This document shows positions 23,091 through 34,080 of a stretch of 64,000 nucleotides of DNA, piece by piece (the stretch's first letter is position 1; each line of letters starts with the position of its first letter). The stretch is from Pyropia haitanensis (taxonomy: Eukaryota; Rhodophyta; Bangiophyceae; Bangiales; Bangiaceae): the NCBI GenBank assembly GCA_008729055.1, contig SDUX01000007.1, forward strand, positions 2,342,064 through 2,406,063, written 5' to 3'. A program made the translations under genes and the position numbers. Under the pieces are notes generated by a model that did not search any database, had not been told where the DNA came from, and was given only the letters and a program-made list of their open reading frames with translations.

Positions 23091-25689
23091 GGGAGGGGTG
23101 ACCAGCCACGCTGCTTGCACGCAGAGGTATTTGACAAAACTTATATACGGCGAATATTCGATGTGGACACAAAAGTACACGCACCTCAGACTTAACACAC
23201 ATCACTCGGCCTATTTGGCGAATCAAGTGTCTCGTACGTCTGTTCTGATAGGCTGTCACACTTTCTGAACTGCGACTCTGTAGCAATCAATACTACTCAT
23301 AATCTTGCTTGACATGAGAGTACCAACTTAGGAAAAACACCTATCCTGGTCAACGACTTGCACCTGGCAACTCCCAACTGCTGAAGCGCCGGCGCCCGAC
23401 GCCCCCGTCCACCCCGCCTGGTCGCCCGCTTCTCCACTTCCTGGCCACCCAGCACGCCAGGTGGATACACAAGCCTTATTCACTTGCTCTATCCAGTCTT
23501 GAGTGCGAGTCTGCCGATATCTGCGAGAGCACAGCCCCGAACGACCACATGGAGGGGCGCCATGTCTTCACCATTCCCCCCTGGGTTCCGTAGCTCAGCG
23601 GCGTCTGCGATGGTGAAACACTGTTCGCTATGGCTCTTTGGACATCCTGACATTTGTAATCCTGCAGAACGCAATCGTTTGTTCAGACAGTGCAAGAAAG
23701 TGCCTCCCGTCCGTTTCTTTGTCATCCGCTGTACAGTATGGGCCTGAATATAGAGTGCATGAGAGCCATACCGTGGGAAGAGGTAGTCATATCTGGGTAA
23801 CATGATCACGCTGAACCTATTGGTGCACACATCTGGCGTCGTGCACCCGTACGGCCGACAGGAATGTCGAGAGGCTGGGTGGCAGAAGCGCTATAGGCGC
23901 CCGCTCCGAGCGCTTTTGAGCATAATTGGTCTACCTTGATTAATGAACGCTAAGACCAGAGGTACCTGTTGGCCACAGAGCCGTAAACATGCAAAGAAAG
24001 CACTCTGCAGTTCACTCATTGGTGACTGACTCACTGCTGATACGGTGGTATGCACTGCGGCGCAGCTGGTTGCGCCGACAGCGCAGTTGAGAGTGCATAA
24101 AGCTATGGAGGTAGCCGAATACACTGTCTAGATCTGATGGATGTAGTTTTTGAAGGATGAGAGCGCTGTGGGGCGTTGGAAGGCCTATCACGCCTACCTG
24201 TCCAGAATGGACATTTTGGGGGCCCATATGACTCACTTCTCGACGTTTGCGACACTTTCTGAGCACATACTCGTGCTCAGCGTCATCGAATTAGTCTGCT
24301 GGAAACAGCTTGAGAACTTTTTGCTTCACTTTCTGAAACGCGTTGTAGCGGCGTGTGACGCATTGCACCGAGGTGTGTGTGGGGCAGCGTCACGACGTGC
24401 AACACGAGCCAAGGACTAGTTCACCAACTTTTCTGAAGCATGCTCAATCGACTAAACCGACGTCGCTGAGCACGGTCATGTGCTCAAAATGTTTCGCAAA
24501 CGTCGGGAAGTGGGTCATACAGACCCCCAAAGTGACCATTCTGGACAGGTAGCCTCGACAGGCCGTCTAACGCCCCACAGTGCTCTCGCGCACTAGAAGC
24601 TACAGTTCTCAGATCCCAACAGTACAGCAGACCTGCTCCACTACATTTGTGGTTCTCATCGGCGCTACGGGCGCGTCCAGCTGCGCGACATTGCCCAAAG
24701 CGCCACCCTTTGCACAGGTTCAACAATGTCCGGACCCCGGCAAGCCGTCCAACCACTTTGAGCAATTGTACGCCACCAGGTACTCATACCCTCAGTGTCT
24801 CTGCAAGAAAAGAGGACGGTGAAACACCAAAAAGCTCTGGGAGGCGGGGCGTTTATAGCATGAAGCGCTTCCCTCCATAAATTCCTGGCTTTTTCTGTCC
24901 CTCATGATGGTGCAGAGCAATAAAAAGATACATCAATAGTCGCAGCGTCATCAGTTTACTCGGAAATGACGGATCCCTCCAGCTCCGCGGGTCCTATGTA
25001 CTCCACATGCACGTACATACCGAGCAACAGGTCACACCATAACGGACCGGCGGCGCTTGTCAGCGCTATTTACAAAAAAAAAATTACTGGCTGTTGGAGC
25101 GTGGACCATTGGGGACGCCAAAAAGTCACAACTGACGGCGTTTCACCGTCACGAGCGCGCCCAAGCGGCGGAACCAGTGGTGTGAGGGTGATGCACTTCG
25201 GCCCTCCATGAAACCGTTGTGGTCGCGGCCGTGACAGACGTGTGTGCAGGCGCGCTCTCAACACTGATAGGAGTCGGAGACAAGGCATACATATCCACCA
25301 AGTCTGCTCGGAGAGCGTAAAACGGCGAAGCGGGCGATCGAGGCGGGGTGGAGGGGGGCGTCAGACGCCGGCGCTTCAGTCTTCGGCGTTGGCAGTCGCA
25401 AGTCGCTGACCAGGATGGGTTCAGAGTCAAATATTGTAGTCCCATCTCCGGAAACAATTGATTCAGTACTACAATCTTCATCTCGCCCAGTTCAGATTGT
25501 GCAACAGCCTATCAGGTTGGACGTATTGGACATCTGATTCGCCAGATAGGCCAGGAGATGTGAGTCAAGTCGGATGTGCATGTACTGTTGACCTCCGTGG
25601 AATAATCGCTTGGATTGTAAATACAATCAAATATCCCTGCCTGCCACGTGAGTAGCTGGTCGCCACAGTCGTCTTGCTGCCCGGCCGCC

Positions 25690-26470
25690 TCAACCAGCGT
25701 CAGGGGAGGCGGCTCACCGCGGCGCGGACGCCAGCCTGCCGCGGTCGCGTCAGGGGGGAGACTGCAGTGCGCGGCGGCGGCGTCAGCCCCCCCCACCGGC
25801 CGGGGCAGTGGCGGTGGAGTGTGGGAGTGGCGGCAGACGACGCTGCCACGACGGTCGCGCGGGGGGGGAGCGGCGGCAGCCGCCGCCGCCGCAACCGCGA
25901 TGCAAGCGGTGGTGCGCAGCAGCGGCGGTGGCCGCTGCCGCCGTGGCAGCGGCTGCAGGGGCAGCATTGGCGAGCGGCTGCCGCCGCCGCCGCCACCTCC
26001 GCCGCTGCCGCCGTTGCCAGACCCGTGGCGGTGGGCGGCGGCGGTGATTGCCCCAGCGGCCGCAGCCGCAGCCGCGGGGGCAGCGGTGACGGGTTGCGGC
26101 GGTCGCGGCCGCGTAGGAGGCACAGGCGGCGGAGGACGGCAGCGGCCGCCACCGGGGCCACCGCGACGGCTGCGGCGGCCGAGGCGGCGGCGGCCACTGC
26201 CACCACGGGAGCAGCGGCGCAGAGTGCGGCTAGGGTAGCGGCTGCTGCCGAGCGCCGCAGCCGGTGGGGCTATCAATGCTGCGCGGGGCGGCCGGAGCAG
26301 CCTGCGGCTGCCGGGGAGGCAGGGGTGGCGGGGGCGGCCGGGGTAGCTGGGGCGGCCGGGGTGGCGGCCGGGGTGGCGGGGGCGGCCGGGGTGGCGGGGG
26401 CAACCGTGCCGACCGGGGCGGCCGCGGGGACCGCAGCCGCCCCGCCGGTGCCGCCCCGCCCGCCGGTGAC
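25690..26470 (-). repeat. GGC-triplet block, right arm of the palindrome
   Basis: Mirror counterpart of 21,646-23,090, reading GGC/CGG on the + strand and about half as long. 26,320-26,405 is a cleaner tandem of GGGGCGGCCGGGGTGGC-like units. Confidence 0.85.
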
Positions 26471-26808
26471 GCGCCATGGGGAGGCGATGCGTGGCGACCA
26501 CGACGAGCGGGCCACCAGATCGCGCGCGTAGAAGCGTAGACGTACAAACTGGCGGGAACACACGGTTACCCGACGAGCGAGACAGCCAAAAAATTTCCAG
26601 CCGGGCAATTGCCAGCCAGGCGCGCCGGCCAACGAGGCGTGCCTCACGGTGGTGGGGGGGTGCCCGAGGTGATTTCGGAGGGGTGCCCCAGAGAGGCCGT
26701 GAGAGCCTGTATACTAAACCGGCGATTTGAGAGCCTGGACGCAGGTATACACTAAGCCCCCCTCAGGCACCCGTGAGAGGGTGTATACTGGACCGTGTCT
26801 TTTGCTCA

Positions 26809-26819
26809 TCCCCCCCCGT
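26809..26819 (+). repeat. Right direct repeat flanking the palindrome
   Basis: Same 11 bases as 21,250-21,260; see that entry for the caveat. Confidence 0.45.
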
Positions 26820-27607
26820 CGGTCTTGGGCGGCGTGGTGGCGCTCCTTTCCCATCGTCTGTGTGTGCAGTGGCGGGCGGCGCGGCTGCGCTTCCTTTCGT
26901 TGGTCCGCGGCGGGCGCGTTTCATTTACCCCTCTCACGGGGCCCTCTCACGGGGCGTGCCGGGCTGTGACGCTCCCCCCCCCCCTCCCGTCGGTCTCTGC
27001 AGGAGCTTTCGCCGGGCGCCGATAGCAGCTGTGTCTGCTCGGAGACCATCTCTCAAGGCAATACGATGCTCTCCTTCCTGCCGCCGTTTGGTCCGGCTTC
27101 ATCTTCATGGTGGGGCCAGATGGTTACTCGCCGACGCCCGCACGTCTCTGCTTGTCGATCCCGTGCTGTGCCGCTGCCGCGCGGTGTAGTCGATGGACAC
27201 ACGGGCACGCTCGTCGGCCCAGGCCAGTGGTGCATGGAGCAGGCGACAGAGACGGAGTCGACCCCGAATCATGCGACGGGTGCGTTTTGTTTCCCTTGTC
27301 GGGCACGGAGAGTCGCGGGAGCGTCGCACGGCCATCAGCTTGACAGGGTCGTATTGTTCCCTTCACTTGGCGACCCTGAGGGGCTCGTCGACAGTGTCGC
27401 ACGCACGTGTGCAGGGACTCACATTTATCTCTGCTTTCCACGTTCTCTGTGTGTGTCTGGTTTGGGCTCTCGTTCCCCCGGGCTGATTTCTTTTTGTTGC
27501 GCTGTCCAGGTCCACACGGGGCTGTATATCTACTACAAGCTGCTGGCGCTCTTCGCCCCATTGTTGGCCCCCCAGACCCTGCGGAGGTCCTGGTGTGTGC
27601 TCCGCTC
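26820..27607. other. 5' flank of the ATPase-nuclease gene, possible intron
   Basis: A pyrimidine-rich run ending TGTCCAG at about 27,507 is a good splice acceptor about 100 nt before the first downstream ATG, so an upstream exon is possible. The donor was not identified. No other feature seen. Confidence 0.4.
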
Positions 27608-30013
27608 ATGAGGCGCGTCTACAACACGAAGTTTGTCAAAGAGGCGATTGCGTTTGCGTGGGCTCAACTGCGCAGTGCTTGGGAGCTTGGCCGCCCTGCC
27701 GAGGGCTCTGGCGCCGTGCAACACCCGAACGGCGACGTCCCCGGCGGGGAAGAAGACGCTTCCACCAACCACAAGGACGACTACACCATCACCGACGACG
27801 AGGACGACATCATCTTCAGTGCCGACGGCGATGACGCGCTGTCTGTGGAAGATCTCCCTCCACCTGACGAGCTTGTCCCTCGCGTGCCATTGGTGTTCTT
27901 CCGGGGAGAGTCGGGTAGTGGGAAGACTTACCTGGCTCGGGAGCTCGTGCGGCTCAAGGACAAGGTGGCCAATGGGACTGGCGACGCTCAGGTGATCAAG
28001 TTTGCGCAAGACGCTGTTGTCTTCCTGCTGTCCTTCAACTCCAAGTTTGCCATTGACGATCTCGACAACGACCTGGTGTTGCTGGAAGGCGGCGCTTTCC
28101 TACCACTGTACCTGCGGCTGATCTACATCGAGATGGCGGACTACAAGAAGCTGTCGTGGGCGACCTTTCTGTCCATGGCGGTCAAGGCGCTGCAGCGACG
28201 TACGCTGAGTGGCACGTACGTCAAGGACGAGGCACGGTCTATGCTGAGAGCGCGACGTGGGGCGTCGGACGCGCCGCTGGTCATCATTGTCGACGAGCTC
28301 GTTTTGTGCCGCGGCTTGCCAGCTGACAAGTACGGCGCCGAGTACGCGATTGCCGACGACGCGTACCGGTCGAGCCTTTGTCGGATGGCCGACCGGTCTG
28401 GGGGAGGTGTTGTGGGCGCGACGACGGTCAGCAATGCGTTTGTCATGGAGGAGGCTCGCCGTGTCACCCCGCGTGATGTGCTTTCTGGCGCTTTCCTTCT
28501 TCCTCTGCCCGTCCCTGTGTCGCGCGACATCCTGTTGCAGGCCGCCCTGGCTCTGTGGGAGAAGGGTTTGGTCTTCAACCCCCTGGGTGATGTGGTCCGA
28601 GTGGGTGCCGGCATTCGGCCCAAGACCGCCGAGTGGAACCTACTGCTGCGAGTTCTTGTGCTCGTGACGGGCGGCCACCCACGGCTGGTGTGCAACCTCG
28701 CCTCGTACATGTCCCAGGCCTCCTTGCAGCCCAAGTCAACGATCAAGCGTCTGCTGAAGCAAGCTGGATCTTCCATGCAGCGGTCCAGGCCGGGCAGCCC
28801 GATGTTCGGGGTCTCGGCGGAGTTCACTGAGGCCATATTGAGGGATCTGTTGTTGGGCACACCGCACGACTACTTTGCGCCCGTGATGTACCAGCAGCTG
28901 CTGCCCGACGGTAAGCTGCTGACTGAGCCCGTGCCTAGGGCAGGTGGCGCCGCAAGTGTTGGGTATGACTACGACTACATCTCCACGATCACTGCAGTCG
29001 GCTTGCTACCATACGCGGGTGACGACAACAAGGTCGTGGTCACCCTGCCGCCGAGCACTCTCTTCTCTGTGCAGATGCCCGACGACCCCGACGCTCTCCC
29101 ATCCCTCCGAGGCCTCGTGAGCGACATCACTCGGAGCCACGCTGCACTCCACTCAACCTCTTTTGAGACCTACATTGTCGCGTACGACCGGGCCCTGTCG
29201 CTGGCCCGCTATATGCGCCGGGAGGAGTTCAAGGCGGTGACCTTCAAGGACCTGTACCAGTCGCGGGCCAAGAAGTGCTTTGTCGGAAGCAGCGTCCTTC
29301 TTCAACAAGTGCTCGTCGATGCGTCCGTCTACCGAGAGAACATTGAGTACGGCATCAGCCTCGAGCAAGTCCTGGAGCTGGCATCTCATCCCAAGCGGCG
29401 GAGGCAAGTGCTTCATTCTCTGTACGTGCTCAAAGACGGTACCTGCGGCATTGACGCCCTCATGTTCTACGAGTGCGCCCAAGACTGTGGGCAGTACAAG
29501 GCCGGGGACCTTATTGCCGAGGCCAGGCAGTTCAAGTACAGCCTGGACCGCTCTTCAACGCGTCTGCAGAGCTCCGACGTGGACGACGGGTGGAGCAAGG
29601 TGCCCGTGGCGTTCAAGACCTCATGGGATACCTGGCAGGACCGCATTGTGTACGTGGTGATTGCGCGCCGCAAGGGGTCTGTGTCTGGAGCGACACCTGC
29701 GGCTCCTGTCCCTCTCGCTGAGTCCAAGGATCCCAATGAGGCGCTAGCCTCTGAGCCGGCCGTGGGTGCTGCTCACGAGCAGCAGGCGGCTGATGCGGAC
29801 AAGTCTGATGAGCGGCCGCATGCCATCGTGCTTGGACGCAGCGACCTGCTTGACCTGCACGGACCAGCCTTTGGGGGCCTGATGGTATGTGCGGACTATT
29901 GGCTCAAGATCGCTCCCTTCCACACGTTCAAGTCCGTCTTCATCACTGGCGACGTCCCCGAGGAGCCACCTGTCAGCCCTCCTACGGCCGGTAGGCCCTC
30001 ACGCGGGCTGTAA
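27608..30013 (+). CDS. Crinkler/RHS-like protein: P-loop ATPase plus restriction-endonuclease-fold nuclease
   Basis: Starting at the ATG at 27,608 the protein has 801 residues. After an acidic linker (DDEDD, about 60-85) come a Walker A, GESGSGKT (100-107), and a Walker B, VIIVDELVL (D229-E230), followed by ATTVSNAF and GGHPRLVCNLASYM segments typical of this ATPase group. The C-terminal third has a nuclease-like signature: GIDALMF (D616), then E638 and Q641-x-K643 in AEARQFKYS, the D-(E/Q)xK pattern of restriction-endonuclease folds. The same architecture is known in Crinkler effectors of oomycetes and chytrids and in trypanosome RHS proteins. I see no signal peptide or Crinkler header, so secretion is not supported. 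The frame is open upstream to 27,407 without an obvious domain, and an intron may precede 27,507. It adjoins the palindrome but shares no repeat with it. It appears intact. Confidence 0.6.
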   Translation: MRRVYNTKFVKEAIAFAWAQLRSAWELGRPAEGSGAVQHPNGDVPGGEEDASTNHKDDYTITDDEDDIIFSADGDDALSVEDLPPPDELVPRVPLVFFRGESGSGKTYLARELVRLKDKVANGTGDAQVIKFAQDAVVFLLSFNSKFAIDDLDNDLVLLEGGAFLPLYLRLIYIEMADYKKLSWATFLSMAVKALQRRTLSGTYVKDEARSMLRARRGASDAPLVIIVDELVLCRGLPADKYGAEYAIADDAYRSSLCRMADRSGGGVVGATTVSNAFVMEEARRVTPRDVLSGAFLLPLPVPVSRDILLQAALALWEKGLVFNPLGDVVRVGAGIRPKTAEWNLLLRVLVLVTGGHPRLVCNLASYMSQASLQPKSTIKRLLKQAGSSMQRSRPGSPMFGVSAEFTEAILRDLLLGTPHDYFAPVMYQQLLPDGKLLTEPVPRAGGAASVGYDYDYISTITAVGLLPYAGDDNKVVVTLPPSTLFSVQMPDDPDALPSLRGLVSDITRSHAALHSTSFETYIVAYDRALSLARYMRREEFKAVTFKDLYQSRAKKCFVGSSVLLQQVLVDASVYRENIEYGISLEQVLELASHPKRRRQVLHSLYVLKDGTCGIDALMFYECAQDCGQYKAGDLIAEARQFKYSLDRSSTRLQSSDVDDGWSKVPVAFKTSWDTWQDRIVYVVIARRKGSVSGATPAAPVPLAESKDPNEALASEPAVGAAHEQQAADADKSDERPHAIVLGRSDLLDLHGPAFGGLMVCADYWLKIAPFHTFKSVFITGDVPEEPPVSPPTAGRPSRGL

Positions 30014-31119
30014 CTATGATCATTCACCGGGCGGCCGACGCGGACGGCTTGCTGGACACCTTGCGAGGGCGCTCCGCACAGACCTTGCCGGATGGTGGCG
30101 GCCGCAGCGAGACGCCCGTCGGTCGCGCCGCTCGGTGCACCGCGGGGGTGAGGCCGTGGCCGCAGCGGCGGCGGGCGGTTTTGCTGTGTGTCGGCGGGCG
30201 GCGGGGATGCCCGGCGGCTGCCCTCGGCCGCGCTGCGGGGGCGGCGGCGGCGGGCAGGGGGGGGGGGGAGGGGGGGCCACCACCGTCGAACGTGAAACCG
30301 CCGTCTCGGCTGCGCCTTCGCTGCCGCTGCTCCCCGCACCGCTACCCCCACGTTCGCCACAATCGTGGACCTGTCCCTTTCTCTCGACGAGGGCACTTCC
30401 TGCTCGACAGTGCAGCTTTCTTTTTTGGTCTGTTTTTTTTCCTCTTTTGGAGAAACCGCGCCCCATCCGCTGGGCGTGCAGTCCACTGCGGCTATGTACC
30501 GCACGTCGGTCGACGCCTCCCCCTTTTGGCCATCTCCTCCCCCCTGCGCCCAGAGCTGTCCTGCGGTCCCCCGGTCCCCTGTTCCCAGCAATGTCCAAGG
30601 GTCCCCCGCCCCCCGCCGCGTGCGCATTCGCACGCCCCAGCGCGGCGACGGCGGCGACCGCAGCGCCCGCAGCGGGCACCGCCGCCACCGCCCCCGAGGC
30701 GCCGGCGGCGGCTCCCGCCAGCGCCACCCGCCCCCGCCGGCAGTGCCGCCGCCGTCGACACCGCGGGCGCGGCCGCGGGCGCCCGCCCACCCCCCCAGTC
30801 CCCCCCCCCCCCGCCGCCCACCTCCCCGCCACCGCCGGCACCGCCCCCTCCCCCGCCACCGCCGTCACCGCCCCCCCTGCGGCCTCTGCGCGCGACGCCG
30901 CGGCGAGTCGGCGCGCGCCCGGCCGCCGACGTCACGGCCACCGCGGCAGCCGCCGTGCCGGGCACGCGGGGGCGGCCGCGGCACACGGGCGGCGGCGGGG
31001 GGGCGGGCCCGCCGGTGCGCGACACCCCCCCACGCCCGCCACGGGTGCCGCCGCCGAGAGCAAAGGCGGGCGCGGCGGGGGGGGGGAGGCCCCCAGAAAA
31101 GGGCGCCGGACAAGACGCA

Positions 31120-31154
<35 letters not shown>

Positions 31155-31440
31155 CACTCGGGCGGCGGTGCCCACGATGGATACGGGCGAGCGGCGCAGC
31201 GAGGGACGAGGGAAGCGGGGGGGCACCCCGCCGACGTGCGCGGTGGCGCGGTCGGTGGGGCGCGCCCTGGCAGCGGCCGCCTCTTCCCACGACTTGGCGA
31301 CGCGTGCAATTACAGTAGAGGCGGGTGCCACCCGAGGCCGCCGTCCGGCCGGGGCCTCCACGTGGGGTGGTGAGCGCGGCAGCGGGAGAGCTGGCCAGCT
31401 CGGCCCGGCGGTCTTGGCCATTGGGTTAGGCCCGGCATAA
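30014..31440. repeat. GC-rich low-complexity tract downstream of the ATPase-nuclease gene
   Basis: C/G homopolymers and GCC triplets, densest at 30,600-31,160, including (GGC)n around 31,120-31,150. Frames are open on both strands through composition only. A pyrimidine-rich stretch at 30,300-30,480 may belong to the 3' end of the preceding gene. Confidence 0.7.
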
Positions 31441-33008
31441 GTTGGCAGGGGTAGGACAAGATTAGCAGGGATAGGATGTTACGTTTGCAATCTGGCACAG
31501 CCCCATGATATAGGCGTTTCATGAAACGATCACAACCTTCCAATTGTAAATCCTAGTTGTGTAAGAATCTCGTCTGGTGCGTGTCTGCCTCTCGCGTTGC
31601 TGTCCGTCACGGGAACAGTGCGGTGCAATGGGTGGTCCAGAGAGAGCCGCCGCCTCTTTCTTCGGTGGTCGCAGCCGTTGGGGAGATATCGTCTCTTTTG
31701 CAAGCAAAGATATCCGAAGGCCATTCTCGATGGGGCCAGGATGGCGTATCGGCATGGGTAAGCGATGGACATTGATGGGCCCGGGCAATGGGCGGCGTCC
31801 GATGGACCAAGTCCATCGCTCGAAGAAGGTGACCCTCTCGAGAGTGACGGATGATCCACACTGGTGGATCACGCGACTCCCATCTCAGACCAATGAACGG
31901 GCGACGTTGGCCAGTTGTGGTCAATCCTCCAAAAAACAAATCACATTATGAAGTGTGTCACAGGAACAGATGGCGGTACTGCACAAGTTTTCATGACAAT
32001 ATCGGCGGAATGGGAACGTGTCTATCATTTACAGTAAGAGCAGAATCTGTAGAAATCTTGGGTTGTCTTCGTCGTCTTGCTGTGCTGGCATGGCGATTAG
32101 TTCTATTTCGGGTCAATTTCCGACCCGGGCCCGCATGGTTTCTGACACGGTGTGTTACCACTGAGCTACCATCAACTGATGCAAATCCGAGGGGAAAATC
32201 AACTGTTGTCTGCAAAACTCATGAGCGCCGCGCGCTGACCATCAGCGTCCGCCCTGCGCGGGGGGGCACCGGGGGGAAGGGGCGCGGGAGGGTGCCCTTG
32301 TACATGCGCGACGAGGTGGCGTATGAGATTTGGCTGCTGGTGCTGGTGAGGCAGAGGGTCCTAGTGGGGAGTGGGGGAGATGGCAGTGTTGGCGGACGCG
32401 GCGGTGGTGGGTGCCGCATCGGCGGCGGCACCACCCGGAAGGGGGGTGCCGGGAGACGAATGCCCCCGGTGGGGGTGGGGGCGGGTGCCTCTACCACCAG
32501 CAGCGGCTTTGGAGGCAGGGGCCGGTCGCTGGTGCGGGACTGGGGAGGCGGTGTGGAGCTGGCGACGGTCGTGACAGAGGGAGCGGGGTGGCGCCGGCGG
32601 CGACTGGGGTGCGGGTGGTGGTGCGGGGGGCCCGCCTGGCCAGTTAGTGCGGAAGGTGTTGAAGGGAGCCTCCTGGGGTCGTGTGTGTGTGGAAGACGGC
32701 GGTGCTGGTAGGTGAGGCGTGATAAAGGTGTGATGGGCGCGGCGGGTCTGCGCCGGCGCCCGCCAGTGGGGGGGGCCTTTCTTTGTATGGGGTGAGTGGA
32801 TGCCGCGGCGCCGCGGCGCCGGACGTGCGTGTACTTCACGGATCGAAAGCGTGTCTTTGCGGGCGGCCCAGCCGTGACAGGGGGGGGGGCCCATTCTCAC
32901 CCGCGGCGGGCGCGCTTGGCCTCCCGCGCGTCGGGGCCACTCGTTACCGCCGCCACCCCCCCCCCGCCCCCCCGCCCGCGCCCCGCCCCCCCCCCCTCGC
33001 CCCCCTTT
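31441..33008. other. Non-coding, with a tRNA-like remnant and GC tracts
   Basis: 31,715-31,830 is another GATGG-rich patch. On the minus strand at 32,100-32,175 there is a perfect A-box-like TAGCTCAGTGG and a GGGTC...GACCC stem, but no consensus B box. 32,880-33,000 is C/G homopolymer DNA. No gene-like ORF is convincing. Confidence 0.5.
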
Positions 33009-33497
33009 TTCCACGCTCAGCTGCGCGCCGCCCGCGCCGCCAGCCGGCCGTCCACTCCCCCCTCTGCCAGCTCCATCCGCATCAGCGCCTACGCCTTGAG
33101 CACCTCCCCCATCCCCGCCAGCGCCTCTCCCGCGTCAACGCCCGCCGCCGCGCTCAGCGGCACCCCCACCACCTTCTCAATCGCGTGCACCAGCCGCAAA
33201 TCCGCCTCGCCCTCAAAAGAGACAGTCATCCCCCGCCGCCCCGCCGGGGCGGTCCGCCCCACCCTGAGCACACACATCGACGGCCGCCGCGGGAAGGCAA
33301 ATTCACCGCCCCCGCCACGGCGGCGAGGTCCAACCACGCATCACCACGTCCGCGGCGACAACGACGCGGGGGATGCCCGCCTGCAGCGCCCGCAGCGTCG
33401 CCAGGCGGTCTCTCTATGACAGCTCTTCATGGCGCCCCACCACTAACGGGCACGGCACGCCCAGCGCGGGGAGGAGGGCGGAGAAGTAGACGAAAGG
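33009..33497 (-). pseudogene. DEAD-box RNA helicase fragment (DDX49/Dbp8-like), frameshifted
   Basis: Only the second RecA-like domain is present. Reading from 33,497 downward: ALLPALGVPC, DRLATLRALQAGIPRVVVAADVV (degraded motif V, normally ATDVxxRG), LDLAAVAGAVN, PRRPSMCVLRVGRTAPAGRRG (motif VI, normally HRVGRTARAGR), then DLRLVHAIEKVVGVPL and ALMRMELAEGG. The LVHAIE tail is the pattern I associate with DDX49/Dbp8. Breaks: a TAG near 33,415, two frame changes within about 40 nt near 33,310-33,345, and a TAG at 33,086-33,088. No helicase domain 1 precedes it. It is a decayed or captured host-gene piece beside transposons. Confidence 0.8.
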
Positions 33498-33814
33498 CAC
33501 GTGTCGGTGCCCGCGCTGCTGCCTTCACCTTCGGCGGCCGCCTCACTGCCGCTGCCATGCCCTCCCCTCCACCTCTCCCCAGCCAGGCAGCTCCGCAGCC
33601 GACGTGCCTGACAAAGGCATGGGAGCTCAGGGGCGAATGTTTAACGACTCGAAGGGGAGATGGGCGACGGAGACGGGGGAGTGCCTCGTCGGGTAGAGAT
33701 GTCCGCGTGTTGGGCAAGTGGGGCCCTGTGCTCGGGACTGCCAAGTGTCCGCCTGACTACGAGTGCGACTCCTGACTGAGTGTCGGCGTCGTACATCTTC
33801 TACTTACACCTCAG

Positions 33815-33955
33815 GAGCTTACGGACTCGATAGCCAACCAAATCAGCGCACGCAAGGTTGAGTTGGTCAAGAAAGTGCTCTCGAGTGCCGAGCAACCGTT
33901 TTTCCCATCGGCGCCCACGGCTGAGGATCCGACACCGTGCCCGGAGAGGGGGTGA
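33815..33955 (+). other. Possible terminal exon of an unrecognised gene
   Basis: A pyrimidine-rich run ending CACCTCAG (33,814) precedes 46 codons with protein-like composition, starting ELTDSIANQISARKVELVKK and ending at a TGA (33,953-33,955). The sequence predicts a short amphipathic helix. No upstream exon was found and the family is unknown. The copia element inserted about 120 bp downstream. Confidence 0.3.
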
Positions 33956-34075
33956 GGGTGGGGGACGGGTGTGACGCGCGACCGATGCGCACTCCATGTG
34001 TGGACCCAAACCAGTGTTTTGCGGCCTAGGGGACCGTTGTGTGTGTGGGGACGACACAGGTCCACGCGTGATGGG

Positions 34076-34080
34076 CGAGG
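34076..34080 (+). repeat. Target-site duplication of the copia element, left
   Basis: CGAGG directly before the LTR; identical to 40,652-40,656. Confidence 0.9.

Larger units (their letters stand above)
21261..26808. mobile_element. 5.5-kb imperfect palindrome, foldback-like element
   Basis: The two halves are diverged reverse complements from the ends almost to the centre (about 24,375). I matched four blocks by eye: 21,267-21,311 with 26,771-26,804 (AAAGACACG, TATACACCC, CACGGG); 23,095-23,275 with 25,495-25,680 (TTTGGCGAATCA versus TCTGGCGAATCA, CTGATAGGCTGT); 23,342-23,436 with 25,321-25,417 (TGAAGCGCCGGCG, CCACCCCGCCT); and 24,158-24,290 with 24,467-24,590 (CCTGTCCAGAATGG, CTGTGGGGCGTT). 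Each arm carries a triplet-rich block in the mirrored place, longer on the left, which explains most of the unequal arm lengths (about 3.1 and 2.4 kb). No transposase is encoded. Long, repeat-filled inverted arms are the hallmark of foldback elements; an old inverted duplication is the alternative. Confidence 0.75.

Noticed and set aside
21288..23286. Very long ORFs on both strands (480-650 codons) rich in Ala/Pro/Arg/Gly
   Set aside because: Five frames are open at once because GCC triplets cannot make stops; no protein domain is visible.
29889..31440. ORFs of 470-500 codons after the ATPase-nuclease gene
   Set aside because: Overlapping open frames on both strands with pure low-complexity content.
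32100..32175. Possible tRNA gene on the minus strand (A box TAGCTCAGTGG, GGGTC/GACCC stem)
   Set aside because: The D stem does not pair, the T loop lacks TTC and there is no B box; at best a tRNA-derived remnant.
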